This document shows, piece by piece, positions 46,689 through 55,117 of a DNA stretch of 64,000 bases. A program made the translations under genes and the position numbers. Below the pieces are notes generated by a model. It was not told the DNA's origin, did not search any database, and saw nothing but the letters and a program-made list of their open reading frames with translations. Where the stretch lies: positions 173,646-237,645 of the forward strand of contig NZ_LRAC01000147.1 of NCBI RefSeq assembly GCF_001517085.1, given 5' to 3'. Each line of letters begins with the position of its first letter. Position 1 is the stretch's first letter. The DNA comes from Paenibacillus sp. DMB5 (GTDB taxonomy: Bacteria; Bacillota; Bacilli; Paenibacillales; Paenibacillaceae).

Positions 46689-46872
46689 TAACGGACTCTA
46701 GAATCTTTATTCACCGCAAAACTAACTTTCGTATACGTTAACGGACTCCAGCGCCGTTAATAAGCGGCGTTTACCTTCCATTGGGCTGATTTGGCAACAA
46801 TAAGAGCGCAGCGGTCCGTTAGATTTTCGAATGGTCTCATACAGCATAAATAGCGTCATCACGGTCCGTTAG
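46689..46872. repeat. Four-copy TAACGGACTC/GGTCCGTTAG intergenic repeat
   Basis: TAACGGACTC occurs at 46689-46698 and 46739-46748, and the inverse type GGTCCGTTAG at 46813-46822 and 46863-46872. Each like pair is spaced exactly 50 bases. The whole forms a mirror-like block in the otherwise gene-free stretch 46533-47097. Paenibacillus genomes contain scattered intergenic repeats of this kind (from memory). No protein is supported here. Confidence 0.6.
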
Positions 46873-47012
46873 CGGGCTGCAGACGCGGGTTGCAGTTGAC
46901 GATTGACAGTCTGAGGCTCAAAATTCCGGGTTTCCATCCGCAACCATCTTTGCGGCAGACCACCAATTCTACAGTCCGCTCGATCCAGATAAGCTTACCT
47001 CTAAACACAAAG

Positions 47013-47057
47013 CAACCTTCCCGGTAGTTGTCGTAATACGGCCGGGAAGGTTGTTTT
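47013..47057. terminator. Strong hairpin terminator in front of yqzE end
   Basis: 12-bp perfect stem CAACCTTCCCGG (47013-47024) / CCGGGAAGGTTG (47042-47053), followed on the plus strand by TTTTATTTG. It works best rightward, and may also end yqzE transcription leftward. Confidence 0.75.
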
Positions 47058-47097
47058 ATTTGCGTTAGACCCATGCTGCGCTCCTTGTATCCGTAGT

Positions 47098-47286
47098 TCA
47101 CTTACGGCCCTCCCGGGTCCATTTGCTCCGCCAGATCGACAGGCCAAGCGGCAGCATGCCGAACCATTTTTGCGCCCAGGGCTGCTTCTCCGCTCTGCGC
47201 CGTTCCCGGCTGGCCTTCGGATCCTCCATATAGACTACTACCTTTTCGGTAATGTACTTTACCAGATCATCTCCGCTGGAAGCCAT
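47098..47286 (-). CDS. yqzE: YqzE family protein
   Basis: Small conserved Bacillales protein of 62 residues: DDLVKYITEKVVVYMEDPKASRERRR at the start and WFGMLPLGLSIWRSKWTREGRK at the end, which matches the YqzE pattern of a charged helix then a short aromatic tail. GGGAGG precedes ATG 47286. In Bacillus yqzE is near the comG operon and the yqhG/yqhH pair, and this neighbourhood is partly kept. Function unknown. Confidence 0.82.
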   Translation of the reverse strand: MASSGDDLVKYITEKVVVYMEDPKASRERRRAEKQPWAQKWFGMLPLGLSIWRSKWTREGRK

Positions 47287-47467
47287 TATCCATACCTCCC
47301 TTTAGATCTACACTTCATCCGGTCCGTGCCGGACCTCTATGGATCTAGTGTGCTCGAAAGGTGACCTCTCTAAACCGTCAGCAGCCCGTATAGAGTTGCC
47401 TTATACAGCACAATCTAACAAAGATACCACCGGATGAACCAGTAGAACGTGCAAGGAGGTCATACAC

Positions 47468-48244
47468 TTGAGAAATGCAAGCTTGCGGTCTGCCGGCTTT
47501 GATAAAAAGACTGTGTACCGGAGATGGCGCAGATGGACCATTCTGCTCGCTTCAGCGGGACTTATGGCGCTGCTGGCCGGACCTGCCGATGCCGTGCAAA
47601 AGGAGCCTTCGGCGGCCCCGGCGCCTCTGCAGAAGGATGAACGCCGGCAGGTGCTGGGCCATGATCAGCGGATTATCCTGATTGATGCCGGGCACGGGGG
47701 AGTTGACGGCGGAACCTCCCACGGCGAGATCCTGGAGAAGGACATTACACTCGCGATCTCACGCCGGTTGTTTCTGCTGCTGCGCAGCGACGGCTTCGAC
47801 GCTATCCTTAACCGTACCGGGGATTACGCCCCGAGCGACGAGAACCGCTGGCTGCGCAGCAAATCCCGCCATCTGCGCGATCTGGCCCAGCGCAAGGAGC
47901 TGGCCGAGACTCTGCCTGCAAATGTAGTTGTCAGCGTACACATTAACTGGGCGCCTTCACCCGCCAAGCATGGGCCGTTGGTGCTGTACCGCCAGGAAGG
48001 GCGCAGCTTTTTGCTGGCCAGGTCGATCCAGGACCAGCTGAACAAGCTGTATGGAATGAAGACCGACCCCAGACCCGGCAAGCCGTTCTATCTGCTAAAT
48101 AAAATAACCGCCACAACGGTAATCGTTGAGGCGGGATTCATAAGCAGTCCGGAGGACCGCAGCCGGCTCTGTACGCCTCATGGGCAGGAGGAGCTGGCTG
48201 AGGCCATTGCCGGCGGGATCGCAGCCTACCTTATGGAAGTGTAA
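47468..48244 (+). CDS. N-acetylmuramoyl-L-alanine amidase (Amidase_3, CwlD-like)
   Basis: Zinc amidase of 258 residues cleaving the lactyl-alanine bond of peptidoglycan, exported. A basic N-terminus (RRWRRW) and signal helix (TILLASAGLMALLAGPADA) precede the Amidase_3 domain. Zinc ligands are His in LIDAGHGGVDGG, Glu in EILEKDI and His in VVSVHINW; the catalytic Glu is in IVEAGFISS. The size and single-domain layout match CwlD, which trims spore cortex in Bacillus. The start is TTG 47468, 8 bases after AGGAGG. It overlaps the convergent YibQ-like gene by 14 bases. Confidence 0.88.
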   Translation: MRNASLRSAGFDKKTVYRRWRRWTILLASAGLMALLAGPADAVQKEPSAAPAPLQKDERRQVLGHDQRIILIDAGHGGVDGGTSHGEILEKDITLAISRRLFLLLRSDGFDAILNRTGDYAPSDENRWLRSKSRHLRDLAQRKELAETLPANVVVSVHINWAPSPAKHGPLVLYRQEGRSFLLARSIQDQLNKLYGMKTDPRPGKPFYLLNKITATTVIVEAGFISSPEDRSRLCTPHGQEELAEAIAGGIAAYLMEV

Positions 48245-49148
48245 GCCGCGCATCCCATTTCCATTCTTCCTTAACCAGATCCGAGATGCCGACAAAGTCC
48301 ACACTGTCCTTCAGTTCTTCAATGCCGCTGCGGATGCCCGCGGCGGTCTCTTTGCCCTGAATGCCGACATGCCCGATGGTTATACAATACCGCTGGTCCT
48401 GTGCATGCTCCTGTACCAGCCGCATTTGCTTCAGGACATGGCCTGCAGAGTGGACATCATCAAGGAAGATGTGGTTCTCCACCGGGGGAAGCCCTTGCTT
48501 ACGGGCAAGCTTACCGGCTATTGAACGGTAATTGGTATGGCTGTCTACAAAAAACAGTCCCCGTTCCCTGCAGACTGCCAGCACAATGCCCATTACCCGT
48601 TCATCCCCGGTCACCTTGGAGCCCATGTGATTGTTGATACCGATGGCGTAAGGGACATTATCGAGCGCCGTTTCCACCCGTTCCCGTACCTCCGCGTCGC
48701 TCATACTGGTCAGCACAGCTCCCGGTCCCAGCCACTCCGGCTTGCCCTGGCGCGGCTCCATAGGCAGATGCACCAGCACATCATAACCGCGTTCATGCGC
48801 CCTCTTGGCGTCCTGCTCCGTAGTGGACAGGAACGGCATGACCGCAGCGGTAATTTTGACCGGCAGTGCGAACATTTCCTCTGTGCCGCGCATCCCGTTG
48901 CCGAAATCGTCAATGATGATCGCTACCTTGCTGCGGGCTGCCTGTGCCGGCTTATTTCCAGTTGCCTGCACATCATCGATCCTGGAGGGCTCCCTGACTG
49001 CTGTGGACCTGTCCCCCTCTGCCCTTATTTCAGAAGCTGCTCCCGCTGCAGACGGGGCTCCCGGAATCAGAGATGTCATAAGGACAGCTACAGCAGCATA
49101 GGAGAGGAGCTTGCGGCAGCTGGGCAACGGGTACTGGCTTTTGTTCAT
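48231..49148 (-). CDS. Divergent polysaccharide deacetylase (YibQ-like)
   Basis: Exported protein of 305 residues. Signal peptide (LLSYAAVAVLMTSLIPGAPSAAGA), then a low-complexity linker and a deacetylase-like barrel: VAIIIDDFGNGMRGTEEMF, VMPFLSTTEQDAKRAHERGYDVLVHLPMEP, INNHMGSKVTGD, FFVDSHTNYRSIA. Conserved Asp-Asp and His residues suggest metal binding and a cell-wall carbohydrate substrate. GGAGG precedes ATG 49148. Its tail overlaps the amidase gene tail by 14 bases. Confidence 0.87.
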   Translation of the reverse strand: MNKSQYPLPSCRKLLSYAAVAVLMTSLIPGAPSAAGAASEIRAEGDRSTAVREPSRIDDVQATGNKPAQAARSKVAIIIDDFGNGMRGTEEMFALPVKITAAVMPFLSTTEQDAKRAHERGYDVLVHLPMEPRQGKPEWLGPGAVLTSMSDAEVRERVETALDNVPYAIGINNHMGSKVTGDERVMGIVLAVCRERGLFFVDSHTNYRSIAGKLARKQGLPPVENHIFLDDVHSAGHVLKQMRLVQEHAQDQRYCITIGHVGIQGKETAAGIRSGIEELKDSVDFVGISDLVKEEWKWDARLTLP

Positions 49149-49232
49149 AAGAAACGCCTCCTTCGTCTATAACTAATACTCTCATTGTTTGGAATCCGCA
49201 GGAGTAATATGTACAGGCGGGATGCGCAATAA

Positions 49233-50336
49233 TTAACAGCCCTGCCCAGTCTGCCGTCCAAGGAGGTCGGCTGCCAGCAGCGCTGCATATACATCCTGAG
49301 GTGCCACCGCAAACGGCATGTTTTTCATCGGTCCGTCTTCGGCACAGCTGGCCGCAGCAGCTGCCATAAGCTTCTCCTTAGAAACACCTCCAAGCCCCAT
49401 CTGATCAAGGGTAAGTGGCAGCCCAACCCCACGGCAGAAGCCGGCAACGGCAGCAGTCTCCTCTTCCGGCGCCTGCTCCAGCATCAGCTGAGCCAGGGTG
49501 GCGAAAGCCACCTTCTCTCCATGCAGTATGTGCCGGCATTCTTCAAGCACGGTCAGCCCGTTATGAATAGCATGGGCTGCAGCGAGGCCGCCGCTCTCAA
49601 AGCCTATACCGCTCAGGTAAATGTTCGCCTCAACAATGCGGGCAACCTGCGCGGAGGCTCTGCCCTGCCGGACATCCTTCAGGGCGCAAGGCCCGTCCTG
49701 GAGAAGGGTATCATAGCAGGCCCGGGCGAGAGCCAAGGCAGCGATCGAGCCCACCCCGCCGGCTTGAGTGAAAGCGCCCGACCTGCGGCAGGCTCTCGCT
49801 TCAAAGTAGGTCGACAGCGCGTCTCCCATCCCCGCTGCCAGCAGCCGGGCCGGTGCCTTAGCGATCAGCCCGGTGTCGGCGATTACAGCATCAGGGCTGT
49901 GCCGCAGGGACAAGTAACGGTCAAATTCTCCTTGTTCCGAGTACAGCACAGATACCGCGCTGCACGGCGCATCCGTTGAAGCAACCGTCGGAACCACAAT
50001 GACCGGCAGTCTGGCGTAGTGACTGACCGCCTTGGCGGTATCGAGTGTTTTGCCTCCGCCGATCCCCAGAATGACCCCTACCCTGTCAAGATTGAGCTCA
50101 GAAACAATCTGTTCCACTTGCACAAAGCTGCACTCGCCCTTAAATTCCCTCACCTGGAGTCCCATCGCCTCCCGGGCAAAGCTGCTCCGGATCTCCTCAC
50201 CATATACAGACAAAATATAAGGGTCAACGATTGCATAAGCCTCCCCGGCTTCCATTTGTACACAATAGGCTCCAAGCCTGGCTATCTCGCCCTCACCCTG
50301 AATGTACTTTGACGGTGCATAAGTAACCTGTCTCAT
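49233..50336 (-). CDS. Glycerol dehydrogenase family (iron-containing alcohol dehydrogenase)
   Basis: Metal-dependent NAD oxidoreductase of 367 residues. NAD site in GIGGGKTLDTAKAV, VPTVASTDAPCS, metal-binding His in the AHAIHNGLT and HGEKVAF segments and Asp in AAGMGDALSTYFEAR. The closest group is GldA. AAAGGAGGGATCGGC precedes ATG 50336; the frame extends 52 codons further upstream without a matching start. It lies downstream of the MerR gene but behind a terminator. Confidence 0.9.
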   Translation of the reverse strand: MRQVTYAPSKYIQGEGEIARLGAYCVQMEAGEAYAIVDPYILSVYGEEIRSSFAREAMGLQVREFKGECSFVQVEQIVSELNLDRVGVILGIGGGKTLDTAKAVSHYARLPVIVVPTVASTDAPCSAVSVLYSEQGEFDRYLSLRHSPDAVIADTGLIAKAPARLLAAGMGDALSTYFEARACRRSGAFTQAGGVGSIAALALARACYDTLLQDGPCALKDVRQGRASAQVARIVEANIYLSGIGFESGGLAAAHAIHNGLTVLEECRHILHGEKVAFATLAQLMLEQAPEEETAAVAGFCRGVGLPLTLDQMGLGGVSKEKLMAAAAASCAEDGPMKNMPFAVAPQDVYAALLAADLLGRQTGQGC

Positions 50337-50397
50337 GCCGATCCCTCCTTTTTCCAATTGACCTTCATTGTAAAGAAGCCCTGCTCCCTGCGCTATT

Positions 50398-50430
50398 AAA
50401 AAAGCCCCAATCCCGGCGGGATGGAGCTTT
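50398..50430 (-). terminator. Terminator after MerR gene
   Basis: AAAGCCCCAATCCC / GGGATGGAGCTTT stem (one bulge) with a GGC loop and six T on the minus strand, 14 bases past the MerR stop. Confidence 0.8.
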
Positions 50431-50443
50431 AGCAGGCAGTTAT

Positions 50444-50950
50444 CTATTTTTTTCGGGCAGGCATCCGTTTGACATCTCCGGTCAGTGTACAATCCTCATT
50501 GCGGGTTCCAATGCCGCTGACGGTAACCTTGTTGTCGATGAAATCCACGATCTGCTGCAACGAAGCAATCTGATCGAGGATATTTTGCTTGTGGGTCTGG
50601 ATTTTGTCATACAGCTCCGGGTATTCACTCAGCGCGGAATCCGGGGTCTGGCTCAGATAGGGACGCATCTCGTCCAGCGGCATTCCGGTTTTTTTGAGGC
50701 AGACAATCAGCTTCATCCGCTCCACATCCGTCTCGCTATAGATCCGGTGCGTGTTCCCTTTACGTTTCGCCCGGGGCAGCAGCCCGATTTTTTCATAGTA
50801 GCGGATGGTATCCTCGGCAATACCGGTAAGCTCCGCTGCTTTTTTAATGGAATACCCCTCCTGGGCTCCCTCTTCTGCTCCACCTGCTTGTTCTTCCTTC
50901 CCCAGTTCTTCTTTCGCCTGTTCCATTCCAGCTTCCGTCGCCTCTATCAA
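50444..50950 (-). CDS. MerR family transcriptional regulator
   Basis: Regulator of 168 residues. An acidic, Glu-rich N-terminal stretch of about 30 residues precedes the winged HTH: YSIKKAAELTGIAEDTIRYYEKIGLLPRAKR. A coiled-coil helix follows (DKIQTHKQNILDQIASLQQIVDFIDNK). There is no C-terminal drug or metal domain. TTG 50950, 8 bases after GGAGG, is the better start; an in-frame GTG at 50959 overlaps the ribosome site. Divergent from an SDR gene, with two MerR-type promoters between. Confidence 0.88.
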   Translation of the reverse strand: MIEATEAGMEQAKEELGKEEQAGGAEEGAQEGYSIKKAAELTGIAEDTIRYYEKIGLLPRAKRKGNTHRIYSETDVERMKLIVCLKKTGMPLDEMRPYLSQTPDSALSEYPELYDKIQTHKQNILDQIASLQQIVDFIDNKVTVSGIGTRNEDCTLTGDVKRMPARKK

Positions 50951-51008
50951 TTCCTGCACCTCCAGAATTTCCCGGCCTATTCTTGAGCCTGTAATATCCG
51001 ATTAACTT

Positions 51009-51039
51009 ATTGTATAACTTGGAGTCAGCTCCAAGTCAA
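51009..51039 (-). promoter_or_regulatory. merR promoter with operator in 19-bp spacer
   Basis: Minus strand: -35 TTGACT (51039-51034), a 19-base spacer and -10 TACAAT (51014-51009). The spacer holds the perfect palindrome CTTGGAGTCAGCTCCAAG (51018-51035), the classic MerR arrangement. Confidence 0.75.
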
Positions 51040-51066
51040 GCGCCTCATTTTCCGCCAAAACATCCC

Positions 51067-51097
51067 TTGACTTGGAGTCGGCTCCAGGTTATAGAAT
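51067..51097 (+). promoter_or_regulatory. SDR promoter with MerR operator in 19-bp spacer
   Basis: -35 TTGACT (51067-51072), 19-base spacer, -10 TAGAAT (51092-51097). The spacer contains CTTGGAGTCGGCTCCAGG (51071-51088), a slightly imperfect version of the merR site. Confidence 0.78.
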
Positions 51098-51165
51098 GAA
51101 GCCCACCATCAGATTTGCCGAACCGGCTATCCTGGTCACTATATTTAAACAAAGGAGAGATATCA

Positions 51166-52035
51166 ATGAATGAACAGTATAATCATGCCAGCCGCGGAAC
51201 CGTGCTGATTACCGGAGCCAACAACGGCATCGGACTTGAGCTGACCCGTAAAATGCTGGGCGAGGGCTGGCAGGTCGCCGCGCTGATCCGCTCCGCTTTT
51301 CCTGCCGGTGATCCTCTGATAACTGAAGCTGCAGCCAGCAAAAGGCTGAGGATATACAACGCGGATTTGACCGATTTCGTAAGTCTGCACCAGGCTCTGG
51401 ATGCAATTAAAGCCGGCGAGTCCAGGCTTGATCTGCTCTTTAATAACGCCGGAGGCAGTTTTTCGGAACTAAGCTATTCCGCACAGGGCCGTGAGCTGCA
51501 TTTCGAGCTGCAGACGGTTGTCCCGTATATTATCACTATGGAAATGAAAGAGCTGCTGCTGAAGGGTTCTGCACGGACCGTCATCAACACGTCCTCCAAT
51601 GTGATCCTCAGTGTACAATCCTTTGACCCCGCCCTGCTGGAGCGGCCCCGTTCCTTCAGAAAGCTGTTCGGTCCGTACGCCGTCTCCAAACTGGCGCTGT
51701 CCCTGTGGACCAAGGAACTCGCACCGCAGCTCGCTGCCGAGGGCATTATGATCCGCAGCGCAGACCCTGGGGGCAACAACACGCTCCGCAAGGATAAAAA
51801 TTCAGGCCTGCCCTTTTATATCAAGCCCCTGATGAAAATGTTCTTTCACCATCCAAGCTACGGTGCCGGTCTGTTGTATAATGCCGCTTTGGGCAGACAC
51901 AAGGATCAGCCGGGTATTTTCCTGATGAAGGATAAGGAATCCGCCCTGAAATTCTCTGAGCATGCCCCTGCCGTTCTAAGTAAGGTCAGGGATATTTATG
52001 CCCAGGAGTTCTCAGCCATCCGTAAAAGCTCCTAA
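51166..52035 (+). CDS. SDR family oxidoreductase
   Basis: Protein of 289 residues. TGANNGIGLELTR (cofactor), LLFNNAGGS, catalytic Tyr-Lys in GPYAVSKLALS, then an extended C-terminal region characteristic of retinol-dehydrogenase-like SDRs. AAAGGAGAGATATCA precedes ATG 51166. The gene is divergent from merR and driven by a MerR-type promoter, suggesting induction by a specific small molecule, which this enzyme may reduce. Confidence 0.88.
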   Translation: MNEQYNHASRGTVLITGANNGIGLELTRKMLGEGWQVAALIRSAFPAGDPLITEAAASKRLRIYNADLTDFVSLHQALDAIKAGESRLDLLFNNAGGSFSELSYSAQGRELHFELQTVVPYIITMEMKELLLKGSARTVINTSSNVILSVQSFDPALLERPRSFRKLFGPYAVSKLALSLWTKELAPQLAAEGIMIRSADPGGNNTLRKDKNSGLPFYIKPLMKMFFHHPSYGAGLLYNAALGRHKDQPGIFLMKDKESALKFSEHAPAVLSKVRDIYAQEFSAIRKSS

Positions 52036-52082
52036 CAGCGTTCCCGCAATATAGCCATCCTGCTAACCAGGCAGAAACGGAT

Positions 52083-52143
52083 AAAAAGCGGCGTCGCAAG
52101 CTCTCTCCCGGGAGAACAGCTGCGCCGCCGCCTTATTTATTTT
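52083..52143. terminator. Bidirectional terminator between SDR and toroid-protein genes
   Basis: AAAAAGCGGCG...CGCCGCCGCC with inner CGCA/TGCG and TCTCCCGGGAGA pairings, followed by TTATTTATTTT. The two flanking genes converge on it. Confidence 0.75.
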
Positions 52144-52151
52144 CCCCGTAT

Positions 52152-53078
52152 TCAGTCCAGCCGCCCGAAGGCCCGTAAAAACTGCAGCTTCTCCAGCGCA
52201 ATCCAAGCCTTCCACCAGTATTCGCTGACGGCAAACTCCCGCTCATAGCCGGCCCAGCTCCAGTTCAAGTTCCATATGCCTTCCCCGTTGCGGCTTTCAA
52301 GCGTATAGTCCAGTTCCTTCTCGACAATAGCTGCATTGTCTTCGTAGCCCAAACTTTCCCGCTTTTGAATGAAAAACGAAGGTTTGCAGGTATAGCCGTT
52401 CCAGTCACCGGCATCCCGCTGCAGCAGGGCATTAATCCGCCGCGCAGCCGCTGCGTTCATCTCAGCGTAAGCGAACTGCTCCTGCAGTCCTGCCAGGGCG
52501 ATATACTCAAGCAGCGTAACGACACATTTGAGCGGATGCATCTCGATCGCCGGTTCCTGTAAAAAAAACACTTCAAGCTCCTTCGCAATCGCGAAGCCGC
52601 GTGCATAAAGCGCGCTGTTCCTGTCAGCATACCGCAGAATGAAGCCGGCCAGGATCGCTGTCGGATTGAATATGCTGCGTGCTGTGCTCTCCGAGCCCAT
52701 ATTCCACCAGGGTGCATGCGGATAATCGTTGTTAGAGGCAATAACATTCCGCCATGTGCTGCCGTCCATTTCGGCTCCGCTGTCCAGATACCTGAGTATG
52801 CCCTGAACAACGGGATGATCTCCGTCCTCAAAACCAATCTCCATCAGCATATCCGCCCCGGTTGCGGTCTGAAGCGGCGAGGAATACGGATTCCAGGCAT
52901 CCGGCTCCAGCGCATTTCCGAATCCGCCGTCTTCATTCTGGTAGGCTGCCAGTGCCGTCAGCACAGCAGTCGATCCGCCATTCTCGAAATGAAACTGCCA
53001 CTTTGCCAGTTCAAGCGGACGGGCATTACGGTAAAACCAGTTTCTGATCCCTTGAAAATCCTCGCGTGCAAGCTTCAT
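52152..53078 (-). CDS. Prenyltransferase/squalene-cyclase-like alpha-toroid protein
   Basis: Soluble protein of 308 residues. Repeats of the terpenoid-cyclase toroid type are seen at ALAAYQNEDGGFGNALEPD and later SRNGEGIWNLNWSW. No DXDD or Zn-ligand motif is evident, so catalysis is doubtful. Proteins of this sort are common, uncharacterised and often annotated as prenyltransferase. ATG 53078 has AAGGGGA upstream; the TTG at 53099 does not. Divergent from the YihY gene. Confidence 0.72.
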   Translation of the reverse strand: MKLAREDFQGIRNWFYRNARPLELAKWQFHFENGGSTAVLTALAAYQNEDGGFGNALEPDAWNPYSSPLQTATGADMLMEIGFEDGDHPVVQGILRYLDSGAEMDGSTWRNVIASNNDYPHAPWWNMGSESTARSIFNPTAILAGFILRYADRNSALYARGFAIAKELEVFFLQEPAIEMHPLKCVVTLLEYIALAGLQEQFAYAEMNAAAARRINALLQRDAGDWNGYTCKPSFFIQKRESLGYEDNAAIVEKELDYTLESRNGEGIWNLNWSWAGYEREFAVSEYWWKAWIALEKLQFLRAFGRLD

Positions 53079-53232
53079 CCACATTCCCCTTTTATTCAAT
53101 TTACGCTGCCCAAGCAGCCCTTACCCCTGTATTATATACCTGACAGGCTGCATCTTGGCTGTGATGTTGTTCAAGCAGGTTAATATTATAAACATACCAG
53201 TGCATATTATAGAGTACGCAGAGGAGGGAATT

Positions 53233-54078
53233 ATGAAGAAGAATGCCGCCGGAATGTACGCTTTTGCCAAAGAGCTGTTCAACAAAATTAAAAACGATGA
53301 TGTGCAGGGCGTCAGTGCGCAATTAACCTATTATCTCATCCTATCCCTGTTTCCGTTCCTGATCTTCATCATGACGCTGATCGGGTACGCCCATATTTCC
53401 CTGGAGGACAAGATTCAGCAGCTACAGCCGATTATGCCGGCCGAAGCCTACTCTATTATTGAAGAAATTCTGCAGGATGTCTCCGAGGGGCGGAGCCAGG
53501 CCCTGCTGTCGTTTGGTATGCTGGCTACACTGTGGGCCGCCTCGAAGGGAATCAACGCCATTATCAAAGGCCTCAACCGCGCTTATGATATTGACGAGAG
53601 CAGGGTCTTCTGGAAGGTCAGGGGGATCGCTTTTCTGGCTACGCTGTCCATCGGCCTGGTGGTGCTGCTTAGCATTCTGCTGCTTGTATTCGGGAGCTGG
53701 CTGAAGACACAGGTCTTTTTGCTCACTGATCTGCCTTATGGTCTGCAAAAGCTCTGGGATCTGCTGCAGTATGCCGTCCCCTTATTTGTTATGTTCGTGG
53801 TATTCACGCTGCTCTACTGGATCGCCCCCAGCCGCAGGCTTCGCCTCAAGGAGGTTATGCCGGGTGCGCTCTTCTCTACCGTCGGCTGGATCGTCACCTC
53901 TGTCCTTTTTTCCGTCTATGTCAATCAATTCAGTGATTTCACCAAAACCTACGGCAGCCTTGGCGGGGTTATGATCCTGTTAATCTGGCTCTATATCAGC
54001 TCAATCATCATTCTTGCGGGCGGAGAGATCAATGCGCTTCTGCTGAACCGCAGGACTGTTCCGCACAGCCGGACCTGA
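53233..54078 (+). CDS. YihY/BrkB family membrane protein
   Basis: Integral membrane protein of 281 residues with six helices. The family blocks are visible: SAQLTYYLILSLFPFLIFIM, ATLWAASKGINAIIKGLNRAYD, LLYWIAPSRRLRLKEVMPGALFST and YGSLGGVMILLIWLYISSIIILAGGEINA. AGGAGGG precedes ATG 53233; the frame from 53155 starts within the divergent promoter area. The family was once called ribonuclease BN, but its function is unproven. Confidence 0.92.
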   Translation: MKKNAAGMYAFAKELFNKIKNDDVQGVSAQLTYYLILSLFPFLIFIMTLIGYAHISLEDKIQQLQPIMPAEAYSIIEEILQDVSEGRSQALLSFGMLATLWAASKGINAIIKGLNRAYDIDESRVFWKVRGIAFLATLSIGLVVLLSILLLVFGSWLKTQVFLLTDLPYGLQKLWDLLQYAVPLFVMFVVFTLLYWIAPSRRLRLKEVMPGALFSTVGWIVTSVLFSVYVNQFSDFTKTYGSLGGVMILLIWLYISSIIILAGGEINALLLNRRTVPHSRT

Positions 54079-54100
54079 ATTTGTATATCCCAGCATGACA

Positions 54101-54131
54101 AAAAGGTACTTTCCATGTATGGAAGGCACCT
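54101..54131 (-). terminator. Terminator after GNAT gene
   Basis: GGTACTTTCCAT / ATGGAAGGCACC stem with a two-base loop and TTTTT on the minus strand (54101-54104 as A on plus). Confidence 0.78.
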
Positions 54132-54156
54132 GTCATTATAGGATCGTAACGGGTAT

Positions 54157-55065
54157 TTATACTCCGGACCCGTTAAGTTCGTATTTGCAGCAGACTGCAG
54201 ATTCAGCCTCCCTGAAGCCCTCACCGGTATACAGCGCCTTTGCCTGTTCATTTTCTGCGTTCACACACAGGATACTCCGGCTATATCCGTTATTCTTTGC
54301 CGTGTGAAGCGCTGCCCGCAGCAGGACTCTTCCAAGACCTTTCCCCTGATACTCCGGCAAAAGCGCCAGCGGGCCGATGTTCATAATCGGCTCACCGCCG
54401 TATTCATCGTCCGAGCCGCGAACAACACCCACGGCTTTGTCCCCGTGGTACAGCAGCAGCATACCATTCTCAATATAATCCGCTCCTGCAGTCATTGTCT
54501 TTACCATCTCCGGAGTTACCGGCGTTTCACTGCCCTGCAGTCTGGCGAAACCGGCATTTCTGACCTGACACCATACATCCTCATCTGCCCCCGGCCGAAA
54601 CTCTCTCAGATTAAAGGTTTCCGGCACACCCGCATCCGGCAGCTCCCCAATGTCACGGATAAGCAGATAAGAATACCGCTCCACCTTGAAACCCGCGGCA
54701 GCAAGCTTTGACAGCTCACCCGGATTGGCAGACGGGACAAAAATATTCAGCTTATCCAGTCCGGCCTTATGCTGCAGAACCGCCTGCAGCAGTCCGCGGT
54801 ACACTGCCGGGTCCTCAGGCTCTGCATGCAGAATCCGAAGCCGCGCCTTCCGCCCTCTGCGGGCGTAATCATCTAGAATCAGCGAAGCCGCCCCGGCTAT
54901 GTCGCCCTGCGCATTTACTGCAATGTATGTAGGATTCTCCGCATTCAGTTTAAACGCTGCAAGATCTTCGTCGCTGAGATAGGAATCATCCAGCAGACTC
55001 CGGTGCTTCCGGCAATAGTCCAGAAAGCCGTCGATTTCCCCCAGCTCCAGTGCTTTGATTATCAA
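54157..55065 (-). CDS. GNAT family N-acetyltransferase (two-domain)
   Basis: Acetyl-CoA-dependent acetyltransferase of 302 residues. The second half has the acetyl-CoA loop LLPEYQGKGLGRVLLRAAL and the terminal VNAENEQAKALYTGEGF block; the first half is a degenerate GNAT copy. TTG 55065 (IIKALELGEIDG) follows AGGGGGAG; a GTG at 55110 is the alternative start. The substrate is not identifiable. The MarR gene lies just upstream on the same strand. Confidence 0.85.
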   Translation of the reverse strand: MIIKALELGEIDGFLDYCRKHRSLLDDSYLSDEDLAAFKLNAENPTYIAVNAQGDIAGAASLILDDYARRGRKARLRILHAEPEDPAVYRGLLQAVLQHKAGLDKLNIFVPSANPGELSKLAAAGFKVERYSYLLIRDIGELPDAGVPETFNLREFRPGADEDVWCQVRNAGFARLQGSETPVTPEMVKTMTAGADYIENGMLLLYHGDKAVGVVRGSDDEYGGEPIMNIGPLALLPEYQGKGLGRVLLRAALHTAKNNGYSRSILCVNAENEQAKALYTGEGFREAESAVCCKYELNGSGV

Positions 55066-55117
55066 ACTCTCTCCCCCTTCGGTATCGAAAATACTTTCAG
55101 TTAAGCTCACCCCGATT

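Noticed and set aside
46859..47101. An 80-codon minus-strand frame
   Set aside because: It contains the perfect terminator hairpin at 47013-47053 and one copy of the intergenic repeat; the composition is not protein-like.
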